Positions 54,705 to 63,100 of a stretch of 64,000 nt of DNA are shown in pieces. Below the pieces are notes generated by a model. It saw nothing but the letters and a program-made list of their open reading frames with translations, had not been told where the DNA came from and did not search any database. The DNA is from Agrypnia vestita (taxonomy: Eukaryota; Arthropoda; Insecta; Trichoptera; Phryganeidae), in assembly GCA_016648135.1 (NCBI GenBank), contig JADDOH010023133.1, positions 39,173 through 103,172 on the forward strand, read 5' to 3'. Position 1 is the first letter of the stretch. Every line of letters begins with the position of its first letter. Made by a program: the position numbers and the translations under genes.

Positions 54705-54815
54705 AAATAAAATTCCAGGTGAAAAGGTGGTATGAAATGCGGTATCTATTATTATAAATATTAGATTCCGCATTACATAATACCTCTTCACCTGGAATTT
54801 TATTTTATTTTATAA
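54705..54815. repeat. 111-bp hairpin
   Basis: AAAATAAAATTCCAGGTGAA with AAGGTGGTATGAAATGCGG pairs with CCGCATTACATAATACCTCT and TCACCTGGAATTTTATTTT around a ~22-base loop, with a few mismatches. It resembles a pre-miRNA hairpin or a very short MITE, and sequence alone cannot decide. Confidence 0.55.
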
Positions 54816-54877
54816 ATATTATTAATAAATATGTAAAAATCCAGAAGCCAAAAATAAAATAACTAACTAACTATCAC

Positions 54878-54960
54878 ACCTTTTCTCCGCAGGGGTAGAC
54901 AAAAAGGATAGAACACCACATTCTTAAATCTCATCGCCTAAAAGTGGCATTGGGGAAAAT
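54878..54960. repeat. Dispersed GGGGTAGAC-type repeat fragment
   Basis: TTTTCTCCGCAGGGGTAGACA followed by GGATAGAACACCACATTCTT resembles 1781-1840 (CTTCCCCGTGGGGGTAGGCAGAGGATAGAGCGCCACACTCTT). Confidence 0.5.
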
Positions 54961-55845
54961 ATTGAGCCAGAAGCCATAGAAGAACCTTGTCAGAGTAATG
55001 AAAACAAAAAAACGAGTAAATAAATAACTAAATTAATAGAAAAAAGTAGGCAATATGGTAAAAAACATTGATGAAAAGAAAAAACAAAAGAGGTTAAAAA
55101 AAAGGTTCAGTGAGTCAATCTTGCAGGAACTAAGAAAAGGCTGCAGATCCCTTATACGGCTATAAATTCGGATACATTTTTAACTACTTCTAAATTATGA
55201 TTAATTATGAGAGTATTGTCTTGTTTGATTATTATATTAAGATTAGATTTGATTATTAAATTTATTATATTAAAATTAGATTTAATTATTATATTTATTT
55301 GAATATTCTTTCATTCACAGTTTTACTAATTATGTACATATTTTCTTTTTTCTTTTCTTCTTATTTCTCTTTCTTTGTATCATTGTATTTGTTTTTAAAA
55401 ATGTTGTTTTATGCTGTTTATGTTGTTTTTCAGCAAAATTAAAATTTATTGTATTTCTTCCATTTTTAATGCATTTTTCTCTTAGTCTACTCGAGTTAAA
55501 TTAATGTATTTTTACATATAATTTAGCTGTGTTTGCGTAATAATTTCAGTTGTAATTCCTTTTTTTTCATTCCGCCAAAACGCTTGAATGTGCACGAAGT
55601 GATAATGTTCATTCGTTCAGGACAATGAACAGTTCGTTCATGAACGACCATCTCTATTATGGATTGTCCTAAATCACAGAAAAGAATCCTAAGTATAGAT
55701 TGTCTACATTTCTCTATCCTATGATTGTCTATGACAATTGAGTCGGGTTTGTGGGGTTTTGAGACGCCGCGGTGCTCCGCGAAGTATAATTCTGGAAATA
55801 GTGTCTGTAGATCACTACGTTCTGGCATAGGAAGAAAGACAAGCA
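54961..55845. other. AT-rich DNA, last part possibly upstream or leader DNA
   Basis: AT-rich until about 55560. The last 200 bases, before the ATG at 55853, are of average composition and could be the promoter and leader of the candidate gene below. A TCATTCGTTCA...GTTCGTTCATGAACGA repeat lies at 55610-55645. Confidence 0.3.
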
Positions 55846-55852
55846 ATACACA

Positions 55853-56052
55853 ATGGATGAAGACTATAATAACGATTCTCAGGATTCTCCTGGTAGCGAT
55901 AGACAAAATGACGACGATTCCAGGATAAAAGATGGCGGGTCGAGCGGCGGCGACCGCGGTCGCATGGATGACAATTTTAATGATAATGATTACCAGGATG
56001 ACTTTGACGACGATTTTAGGCAAAACAACAACAGAGGACGAGGAAATTTCAG
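55853..56052 (+). CDS. Candidate first coding exon of a host gene (acidic, Arg/Gly-rich N-terminus)
   Basis: ATG in good context (ACACAATGG) opens MDEDYNNDSQDSPGSDRQND, with many Asp/Asn and Ser, then DDGGSSGG-like and DRGRMDDNFND stretches, and finally RQNNNRGRGNFR. The open frame continues to 56101, but CAGGTATAG at about 56050-56058 is a plausible splice donor. The composition changes at that point. Low-complexity acidic starts with RGRG are common in RNA-binding proteins, so that is a guess at function. No folded domain is included. It is the only stretch of the window that looks like an ordinary host exon. The pogo element and LINE would lie in its first intron, on the opposite strand. 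Confidence 0.4.
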
Positions 56053-56167
56053 GTATAGATCAAACATGCAATGTTTTTTCGAGTGCATTGTTGATATATG
56101 AAGAGTTTGAGGTTATGTTGTGATTCTAAATTTTGACGTCTTGTGGTTTTCGTTACATTTTTCCCAT

Positions 56168-56430
56168 GTACCGTAAATTGGGGTGAATAGGGACGAAATC
56201 GAACTTTGCACATCAATTTCTTAATAACGCAATACAATATGACATTGCTAGGGCATTACAAGCATGTCCGGTTGGTTAGACAATAAGAAAAAATAGAAAA
56301 AAATCTAAAAGCTTGATAATAATTTATGTTTTTTTAGCAAAATGTATGTTGTCCCTATTCAGGCTTGAACTGGGGTGAATAGGAACGTGACCGGGGCGAA
56401 TAGAGAAAAAGGACTAGGGTTGTCAAAAAT
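56168..56430 (-). promoter_or_regulatory. Repeated GGGGTGAATAGG(G/A)AC motifs, likely pogo element end
   Basis: The motif GGGGTGAATAGGGAC stands at 56179-56193. It recurs inverted at 56352-56361 (GTCCCTATTC), then forward at 56373-56387 (GGGGTGAATAGGAAC) and as a variant at 56394-56405 (CGGGGCGAATAG). They lie ~750 bases beyond the 3' end of the pogo-type frame. Repeated end motifs are often transposase binding sites. The exact terminal base was not determined. Confidence 0.45.
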
Positions 56431-56796
56431 TAACACGAATATTAACGAAATAAATATATTATTTCTTATTATTTATAGGAACTTCAATTACCAATGTACC
56501 TATTTATATAAATAATTAACGAAAAAATGTACCCATCTTATTGACATAAAATCAATGTCTTAATAACGAGATATATAATTATCAAAAACATTTTTTTTGG
56601 CATTACGATCAAGATAGACTTATTATCATTTTCAATTATATGCTTGCCTTTGATTTATTCAAGGAATATAAACACTGATTAGAAATAACAAAAATATCGC
56701 TTCTGACACGAAATAAAATTCTTGTAATAAAAATATATGGTGGTCTAAGTTTGCAACAAAATTAAATAATAAAATAATATTCAAAATATCAAGAAT

Positions 56797-56957
56797 CAGC
56801 GGTACTATTCTGTAAGTGCGTCGAATGGTTGAAGTCGAAAATACAGCATGAGAATTTTCGAGTTCACTGTTGAATCCTCACAGTGAACTAACTCACTTTG
56901 GCGCACTTACAAAATAGTACCGCTGATATCTATCCTATGACGTTTTTAGCATACGAG
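56797..56957. mobile_element. Palindromic MITE inside the pogo element's 3' region
   Basis: CAGCGGTACTATTCTGTAAG and GTAAGTGCG pair with CGCACTTACAAAATAGTACC and GCTG at 56902-56924. The direct repeat ATCAAGAAT occurs at 56788-56796 and 56958-56966, outside the right arm by ~33 bases. If that repeat is the target duplication, the element is 161 bp with one asymmetric end; it could also be chance. Confidence 0.5.
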
Positions 56958-57172
56958 ATCAAGAATTGTTATTATGCTATATTATACAAAATTAAATTAT
57001 TTATATAGGTAATCAAGGAACATAACAATAAAGATAAATAAAAATATCGATCCTTATACAAAATAAAGTTCGTAATAAAAATAATAAGTGATTGTCTGAA
57101 ATTGTAACAAAATGAAGTATGTTTACTAAAATTATATAAAATAGTGAAAAGCAGGATTAACAACAATAAGTT

Positions 57173-57739
57173 TTACACATCACCGTCCATAAGATCACGC
57201 AATATGTCGTCGTCTTCAGTGTAATATTTTTTTAAATTTAATTTTGTTTTTGTCTTAATCGAATCTTTCAATGCTACTCTCTTCATTTTCATATTATAAA
57301 TATTCACTTTTTCTTTGGTATCATCTAAGATTTCATCTGATATTATTTTTATTTTTTTTGTAATTTCCTTATGTTCTATTTTTTCTTGCGCTGAAATTAT
57401 TTCGCCTGTATTTTTTAAATCTCTTTTAAATCTATTTTTCATTGCTAATTTAATATCTGTTTCGTAAGGTATTTCCACAAATTCTTGCACGCAAATATTA
57501 TCGTCGAACACTATAGGCAGTTTTTCAATATCGTATTTTTCAGTGTGATTTATATCTGAGAAATCGTTCAGATTGACAGAATCAAGAATATGTTTATGAT
57601 CTGCACCCTCGGTTTCTATTTTTGATTCACCTTCCAGGTTTTGTAAAATTCTTGCTTTACTATTTACTTCATGTGGCTTTTTAAAAATATGTTTATTTGG
57701 CATTGTGGCACTAACTAAAGTAATTGTGTTTATGGTCAT
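57173..57739 (-). pseudogene. pogo-type transposase, C-terminal part behind one stop codon
   Basis: This 188-residue frame is in exactly the same register as the transposase in front of it. Only TAA at 57752-57754 and four further codons lie between, so the two pieces look like one protein of about 744 codons broken by a nonsense change. An alternative is a natural stop followed by a second gene. The piece is rich in Lys, Asp and Glu (KYDIEKLPIVFDDNICVQEF, NLKKYYTEDDDILRDLMDGD), with no recognised domain. The second ATG (57703) also fits a start. Confidence 0.55.
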
Positions 57740-57751
57740 TGCAGATTTTGA

Positions 57752-59407
57752 TTAATTTTTTTTTTCTGTCTTCCTGTATTTGTTTACCAATAATGTGGTC
57801 GTGTGTTGAATATTTTCTTTAAATGCTGAGTTAAATTTAAAGTCTTTTTTTTTCTGGCTTTTAATCGAATCGTCTAAATGACTTTTTGAAAATCGGGTTT
57901 CAAGTGTAACTCTATCCCTCGCAGATTTTGCTTCGAATTCTTTTTTTCTTTCTTCTGGGATGAGTTTTGCAATCATATGTTGAGGTTTAGTGTTTTTTGT
58001 TAATTTTGATTGGATCTCATTATTTTCCTGGTGATATTCTAAATCATTGTTGGTTCTAAGTGTGATTATTTCTGAATCAACTTCATTAGATGCATTACTC
58101 ATACAGCTACTTTGTTCATGGTTGTACTCCATGTCAGAAATACAGTATTCATGGATTTCGGTGCACACGCTTTGACCTGACTTGACGTCGATTTTCTTTC
58201 TTTTATTAGATGTTGTTGACATGTTGATGCCAGTACCATATCGCATTTCTTTTAAGATGTCTAAAACAGACTGTCCTATAACATCACTATCAATATTGTG
58301 TTCATCGTGTCTTTTTTGTCCAGGTAATCTCTCTAACACTTTATTTTTATTTAAACGGTTTATGCCACTCTTCATGAAACCTACTAATATATTTGATGAG
58401 GCTTGGCATTCTATATGACACTGTAATTTTTTTGATAATTTTGGAAAGACGCTTTTTGGTATTGTGGGTAAATTGCGGCCTTCCGTTTTTTTCCATGTAA
58501 ATAGAATTTCTCTCCAGGCGCCTTTCATGGGCCTGAAGAAGGCAACATCTAGAGGTTGAGTAATGTGAGTAGAGTTAGCTGGAAGGAAAACGAAATAAAC
58601 GTTTTGTTCTTTACATTCTTTGATCAGATCAAGAGACAAATGTGATGAAAGGTTATCACCAATGAGGATCTTTTTGCCATCCTTTTCTTTGAAAAATGGG
58701 AGTGCAACTGTGTGGACCCAGTCCTCAAATGTTTTGCCATCGAACCACCCCGATGTGGTACAGTTATACCGGCATCCCTTTGGACCATTTTGAACCCATG
58801 ATTCATATAAGTTTTTAGCTTTATATACCACATAGCATGGTAGTAATGTCCCATCAGCAGACGCTGCTATCATCAATGACGTTGATCCTTTTCTATGATT
58901 CATGATTCTTTCCGGGTATTTTGCCCCGCTTTTTGTTAAAATTTTTCTCCTTCCCGGGTCATCGGAAAGGTTAGTCTCGTCATAATTTATTATATTTTGC
59001 AGTGGTACGCCTTCCAATGACTTTTCTAATTGCTGAAAATATTCTTCAATTATTTCTGGTGAAACATTTGCGCGCGATCGTTTTATATTTTGACTCATAC
59101 GAAGAGAAATTTTTTCTCTGTTTCTTCGGAGGAAACATTTTACAAAGTCGGGGCCTGACATATTGTCTTTAAATCTTTTTATATCTACACCGATTCTGTC
59201 TAAGTATCCTTTAACTAAGACTCGAAGATCAAAGGTGTCTAAGGGGTATCCCCATTCGGAACAATGGTTCAAATATTGTATTATGTGTTCCTCTTCTTCT
59301 ACAGATAAAATTGTTTGCCCTCCGTGGGTTTTCATAATCCTCGTATTGTGCCTGTGCAGCACAGATTTAGGAATATCATATTTTTTACTTATTTCAGCAA
59401 ATGACAT
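57752..59407 (-). CDS. pogo/Tigger-superfamily transposase, N-terminus removed by a LINE insertion
   Basis: 551 residues. Residues 1-25 (AEISKKYDIPKSVLHRH) are the second half of a psq/CENP-B-type helix-turn-helix. Residues ~30-110 hold the second DNA-binding region. The DDE domain (DDE_1/PF03184 type) follows, with D143 in NYDETN, D251 in IGDNLSSH and D287 in HITQPLDV, giving DD35D. All three catalytic residues are present. The last ~200 residues are charged linker. It would act in the nucleus, cutting and pasting DNA at TA sites. The ATG at 59407 is probably internal: family members have ~20-25 more residues in front. LINE tail sequence stands directly upstream, so the true start was lost. 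Confidence 0.85.
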   Translation of the reverse strand: MSFAEISKKYDIPKSVLHRHNTRIMKTHGGQTILSVEEEEHIIQYLNHCSEWGYPLDTFDLRVLVKGYLDRIGVDIKRFKDNMSGPDFVKCFLRRNREKISLRMSQNIKRSRANVSPEIIEEYFQQLEKSLEGVPLQNIINYDETNLSDDPGRRKILTKSGAKYPERIMNHRKGSTSLMIAASADGTLLPCYVVYKAKNLYESWVQNGPKGCRYNCTTSGWFDGKTFEDWVHTVALPFFKEKDGKKILIGDNLSSHLSLDLIKECKEQNVYFVFLPANSTHITQPLDVAFFRPMKGAWREILFTWKKTEGRNLPTIPKSVFPKLSKKLQCHIECQASSNILVGFMKSGINRLNKNKVLERLPGQKRHDEHNIDSDVIGQSVLDILKEMRYGTGINMSTTSNKRKKIDVKSGQSVCTEIHEYCISDMEYNHEQSSCMSNASNEVDSEIITLRTNNDLEYHQENNEIQSKLTKNTKPQHMIAKLIPEERKKEFEAKSARDRVTLETRFSKSHLDDSIKSQKKKDFKFNSAFKENIQHTTTLLVNKYRKTEKKN

Positions 59408-59412
59408 ATGTT

Positions 59413-59877
59413 TTATTTTTTTATTTATTTATTTATTTAAAAATCCTTGTTTACAAATAAGATACTAATTTTAATACTAATTTAACAATAAAACTTAATA
59501 ACTAACTTAATACTAATTTAACAATAAAACATAAGATAAAACATAAGATAAATTACACATTTTTTTGTTTTGTTTGATTTGTGGATTATGCCACTCTACT
59601 AGGCTACGCCTGTCCCAGAGTGGCGTTATAGCACACAATTATAATATTTTTTCGAGTTCGTCAGTAGTATTTATTTTCATAAGGTAGTTATTATGTATCT
59701 ATAGAGTATCAAGTGGAATGTTAGTGAAAGTTGAGTTAGTCATAAGTCCAAGTGTAAATATGTGTAGAATAATTGTTTAATGTAAAAAGGGTTAAAGTTT
59801 TGTTTAAGATTATTTTTTTATTTTCCTTAATTAATTAATTAATTTATATAGGTATATATTTTTATTTAAAGACATTA
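59413..59877 (-). other. LINE 3' untranslated region and AAAT tail
   Basis: Non-coding, with AATTAATTAATTAAGG-like runs, TTGTTAAATTAGTATTAAG repeated twice (59470-59535) and a terminal (AAAT)n stretch at 59418-59440. Confidence 0.65.
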
Positions 59878-60180
59878 TTACGCAATTACAGTAAGTAAAT
59901 TTTCAGTTGCTGTTCTACCTTTGGAGGTAAGCCAGTTGTTTGCTAAAGCTTTTATTTTATTAATTGAGTATATTCTGATTTCCGGGAAGTCTGTTTTAAA
60001 TATGTTAAATATTTTAGGCCCTATGTATGAGTAATTTTTCTGTCCATGTGTTGTCTTAGTTTTTGGTATTTCGTCAAGGTTTCGTAATGCTTGTCTAGTA
60101 TTATGTGAATGCGAGTTACTGGTTGCTGTTAGGTTGGTTTGTGTTTTTAATGTAGAAGATGAGGGTAGACTTAACGAACA
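59878..60180 (-). pseudogene. LINE ORF2 C-terminal tail, shifted frame
   Basis: Reads SNSHSHNTRQALRNLDEIPK, then TKTTHGQKNYSYIGPKIFNI. This is the usual end of CR1/Jockey-type reverse transcriptase proteins (YNTR..........GQ.S..Y.GPK.YN). It is in another register than the polymerase frame that stops at 60116, so a one-base change at about 60115-60165 separates them. Confidence 0.8.
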
Positions 60181-61759
60181 GCTGTCTAACGTCCAGTACA
60201 TTAAATTCTCTGAATAGTCTGTCTGATTGGTATGTGAATGGTTTCTTATTAATGACTCGGAGCAAGGTTTTTTGTGCCGTTATAGCTGGTTTTAATGTGG
60301 TTTTGTAAGTACCTCCCCAACTTGGAATCGCATAGTTCAAAAATGACTGGGCAAGAGCATAATAGATAGTTTTGAGTTGCTGTTTATTAAAAATATTACG
60401 TATGGATTTAAAAAGGTAAATGAGTTTTAAAAGTTTTCCCGATAATAGTTCAATGTGAAGTTTCCAGTTTAGGTGCCTGTCTATTATGATTCCCAAGTAT
60501 TTCACACTATCTGCATTTTCCAAGGGGGTGCAATCACAGTTTTGGTGTTGGCAATCATGCATAGTCAATTTTAAATCGCTAGATGGCTGCCCTCTTTTAT
60601 CTATGCTGAATGTCAAATACTTAGTTTTTTTGAGATTGACTGTTAGCAAATTATTTTCCAGCCAGTGTTTTACTATGTTGCAACCCAGTTCAGCTGCTTT
60701 GAAAACAAGATCCCATGATGAAGCGTGGAACAGGAGTATTGTATCGTCTGCAAAAGTAACTACTTTCCCCCCCGTTGTTAGCTTGCATAAATCGTTTATG
60801 TATAGGAGGAATAAAACAGGTCCTAGTGTACTTCCTTGAGGGACTCCGTATTTGATGTAATGTTCGTCACTTTTAGTTTTGTCAAGTTGTGTAAATTGTG
60901 TTCTGTCTGTAAGGTAAGTTTTGAACCAGTTGTAACTTGCTTCCGAAAGTCCAGTCTGTTTTAGTTTGTGAAGCATTTTTTCATGTGAAACTGTGTCAAA
61001 AGCTTTCGTCAAGTCTAGTGCTATTGCTATACATTTTTTATTATTGTCAAGTTTGTCTGAAATATAACCAATAACTTCCTGTATTGCTTCTTGTGTACCC
61101 CGATTTTTTCTAAATCCAAACTGGTTGTTGGCTAAAATTTGATGTTTTTCTAAAAAGTTGGTGAATTGATTACAAACACATTTCTCTAGCAGCTTAGATA
61201 GTAAATTTAGGATGGATATAGGTCGGTAGTTATTTGGATCGTCTTTATTGCCAGCTTTATGTACGGGTGTGATTTTAGCCGTTTTTAGTTGGGACGGGAA
61301 AATACCTTTTGTGATGCTTAAATTAAATATATGAACTATAGGTTTTAGTAATATTTCTTTGAACGATTTAATTACTCTAGCGGATATTCCGTCCGGGCCT
61401 GGAGAGCAGTCTATGTTCAGGTCATCTACTATTTTTTCCACATCTTTGTAACAGATAGGGGAGATCTCAAATTTGGGGAGATGGGGTCCGTTAGTTTTTA
61501 TATTATTATAGTGTGACTGCTGTTTGTATTTATTTAATACTTTACGCGCTAGTGTTTCACCAATTGTGGAGAAGTGAAGGTTTAGTTTATCTGCTATTTC
61601 TTTCTTATCAGTGATGGTAGTGTTGTTGTGTACCAAAGTATTAATGTTACTTTTTTTATGTGTTTCAATACCATTTAATTCTTTTACGACATTCCATATG
61701 TTTTTAGTATTATTGTTTTGTTCGATTTTTTGTTTGTAGTGTTGTTCTTTCCTTTTTTT
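60116..61759 (-). pseudogene. LINE ORF2, reverse transcriptase domain
   Basis: The polymerase frame is open from the A-run at 61753-61759 to 60116. Landmarks include KITPVHKAGNKDDPNNYRPI, QFGFRKNRGTQEAI, the first catalytic Asp in ALDLTKAFDTV, GVPQGSTLGPVLFLLYINDL, and FADDT with the catalytic Asp pair. All polymerase signature boxes are intact. It is separated from the endonuclease by a one-base indel in a run of seven A. Before that point the frame would read KRKEQHYKQK, NIWNVVKELNG and NTLVHNNTTI. It copies element RNA into DNA at the nicked target in working relatives. Confidence 0.9.
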
Positions 61760-62847
61760 ATTATGTTGTTACATATATTACGGTATCTTTTATAATACTG
61801 ATATAGTGAATGGTTGAATGGATGTTTTTTTACTTGCTGATGAAGTTGGTCACGTTTGTGAGTGCATTTAATTATATTCGGTGTTATCCAGGGTTTTATA
61901 CATTTATTTATTTTTCTAACATAAGAGTTAGTATTTTTTTCAATATGTTTATTAAGAGTGTTTAAGAATCTAGATAAAGCTACATCCGTTTGTTTTTCTT
62001 TTAATACGTCTATCCAGCTTTCTGTAATTAGATCAGTTTTAAGTTCTTCGAAGTTTATTTGTTGGGTTTTTGTTAGATGTTGCTTACTTTGTAGTTTTGT
62101 GGTATTGCCGTGTATCCCTAGCACAGTGCTGTAATGGTCGGTAATTGTTGATTTAATGACAGCAGTCTGTATGCTTAGTTTTGATTTTACATATATGTGG
62201 TCAAGACAAGAACCTGACTCTCTGTTTTCCCGTGTTGCTACGCTTATTGTTTCAAGATAGCCATATGCTGACATTAGACACTCGTATTCGTGTGCTTGTT
62301 TGTGTTTGAGACCAATAGTGTTGATATTGATGTCACCCGCTATAATACAAGTCTGATAAATGTTAATGTTATGTATGTTTTCTTCTAGTGAGTTAATAAA
62401 TTCCGTAATACATGCGTTGCTAGGCGATCTGTAGATAGCTAGTATTGCAAGGGTGTTGTTAATTATTATTTTTAAACAATTTGCATGTAATAAGGTAGGT
62501 TCATAGATAGTGACGTTTTTTACTTGTTTATTTATATATACAACAACACCATCCGATCTGTTTTGAGAAATTTCTGTCCTGAATGGTTCATAATTGTTAA
62601 TGGGTCTGAGTATGGTGTTGTCTGTCGTCCAACACTCAGTCAGGATTATTATGTCAAATTCCATGTTGGTGTCAGTTAGGAATATTAATAAATTGTCAAA
62701 GTTTTTTTCTAGCGATCGGATGTTCAGATTAAGTATTTTTATGTTGTATTGCCTGTTAAATGAAAGTGAGCATTTAGAGGCACAGTCTAGCGTGTCGGTT
62801 TTTATTTGCTTTATTGTATCTAAATTATTTATACATGAGAAAGCCAT
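61684..62847 (-). CDS. LINE ORF2, AP-type endonuclease domain
   Basis: MAFSCINNLDTIKQ... starts ORF2. The endonuclease/exonuclease/phosphatase fold is recognisable from LNLNIRSLEKN (N42), LTECW (E71), IYRSPSN (about 139), IAGDININ (D172, N174), SCLDHIYVK (D216-H217) and ITDHYSTVL (D237-H238). All catalytic residues are present. It nicks the target DNA in working elements. The last ~40 residues read out of frame because of the indel at 61753-61759, and the chain ends early at 61684. The basal start is chosen because the endonuclease fold begins ~35 residues in. Confidence 0.9.
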   Translation of the reverse strand: MAFSCINNLDTIKQIKTDTLDCASKCSLSFNRQYNIKILNLNIRSLEKNFDNLLIFLTDTNMEFDIIILTECWTTDNTILRPINNYEPFRTEISQNRSDGVVVYINKQVKNVTIYEPTLLHANCLKIIINNTLAILAIYRSPSNACITEFINSLEENIHNINIYQTCIIAGDININTIGLKHKQAHEYECLMSAYGYLETISVATRENRESGSCLDHIYVKSKLSIQTAVIKSTITDHYSTVLGIHGNTTKLQSKQHLTKTQQINFEELKTDLITESWIDVLKEKQTDVALSRFLNTLNKHIEKNTNSYVRKINKCIKPWITPNIIKCTHKRDQLHQQVKKHPFNHSLYQYYKRYRNICNNIIKKGKNNTTNKKSNKTIILKTYGMS

Positions 62848-63100
62848 TTTTGCTTGGGAAGGTAATGTAGTATTCTGGCTTGTCTAGCTTTATTTTGCAT
62901 TTAAGACATATAACCATATTTATTTTTTTGTATTGTAAGCAACTAGCACTTTTGAATTTATTATTTTTATGTTTTGGCCAACCATTATATATTGACGTTT
63001 TATAACAGAAGAACGTTTTTAATACCCTGAATTTTATATATTGTTTAACCCCCAAAATGAAACCAGTTAATTTTTGAGTTATAAAAGTAGTGTAGTGTAG

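Noticed and set aside
55523..56023. 166-residue minus-strand frame
   Set aside because: Antisense to the better-supported acidic plus-strand exon. Ile/Val/His-rich composition is what the complement of GAY/AAY codons gives.
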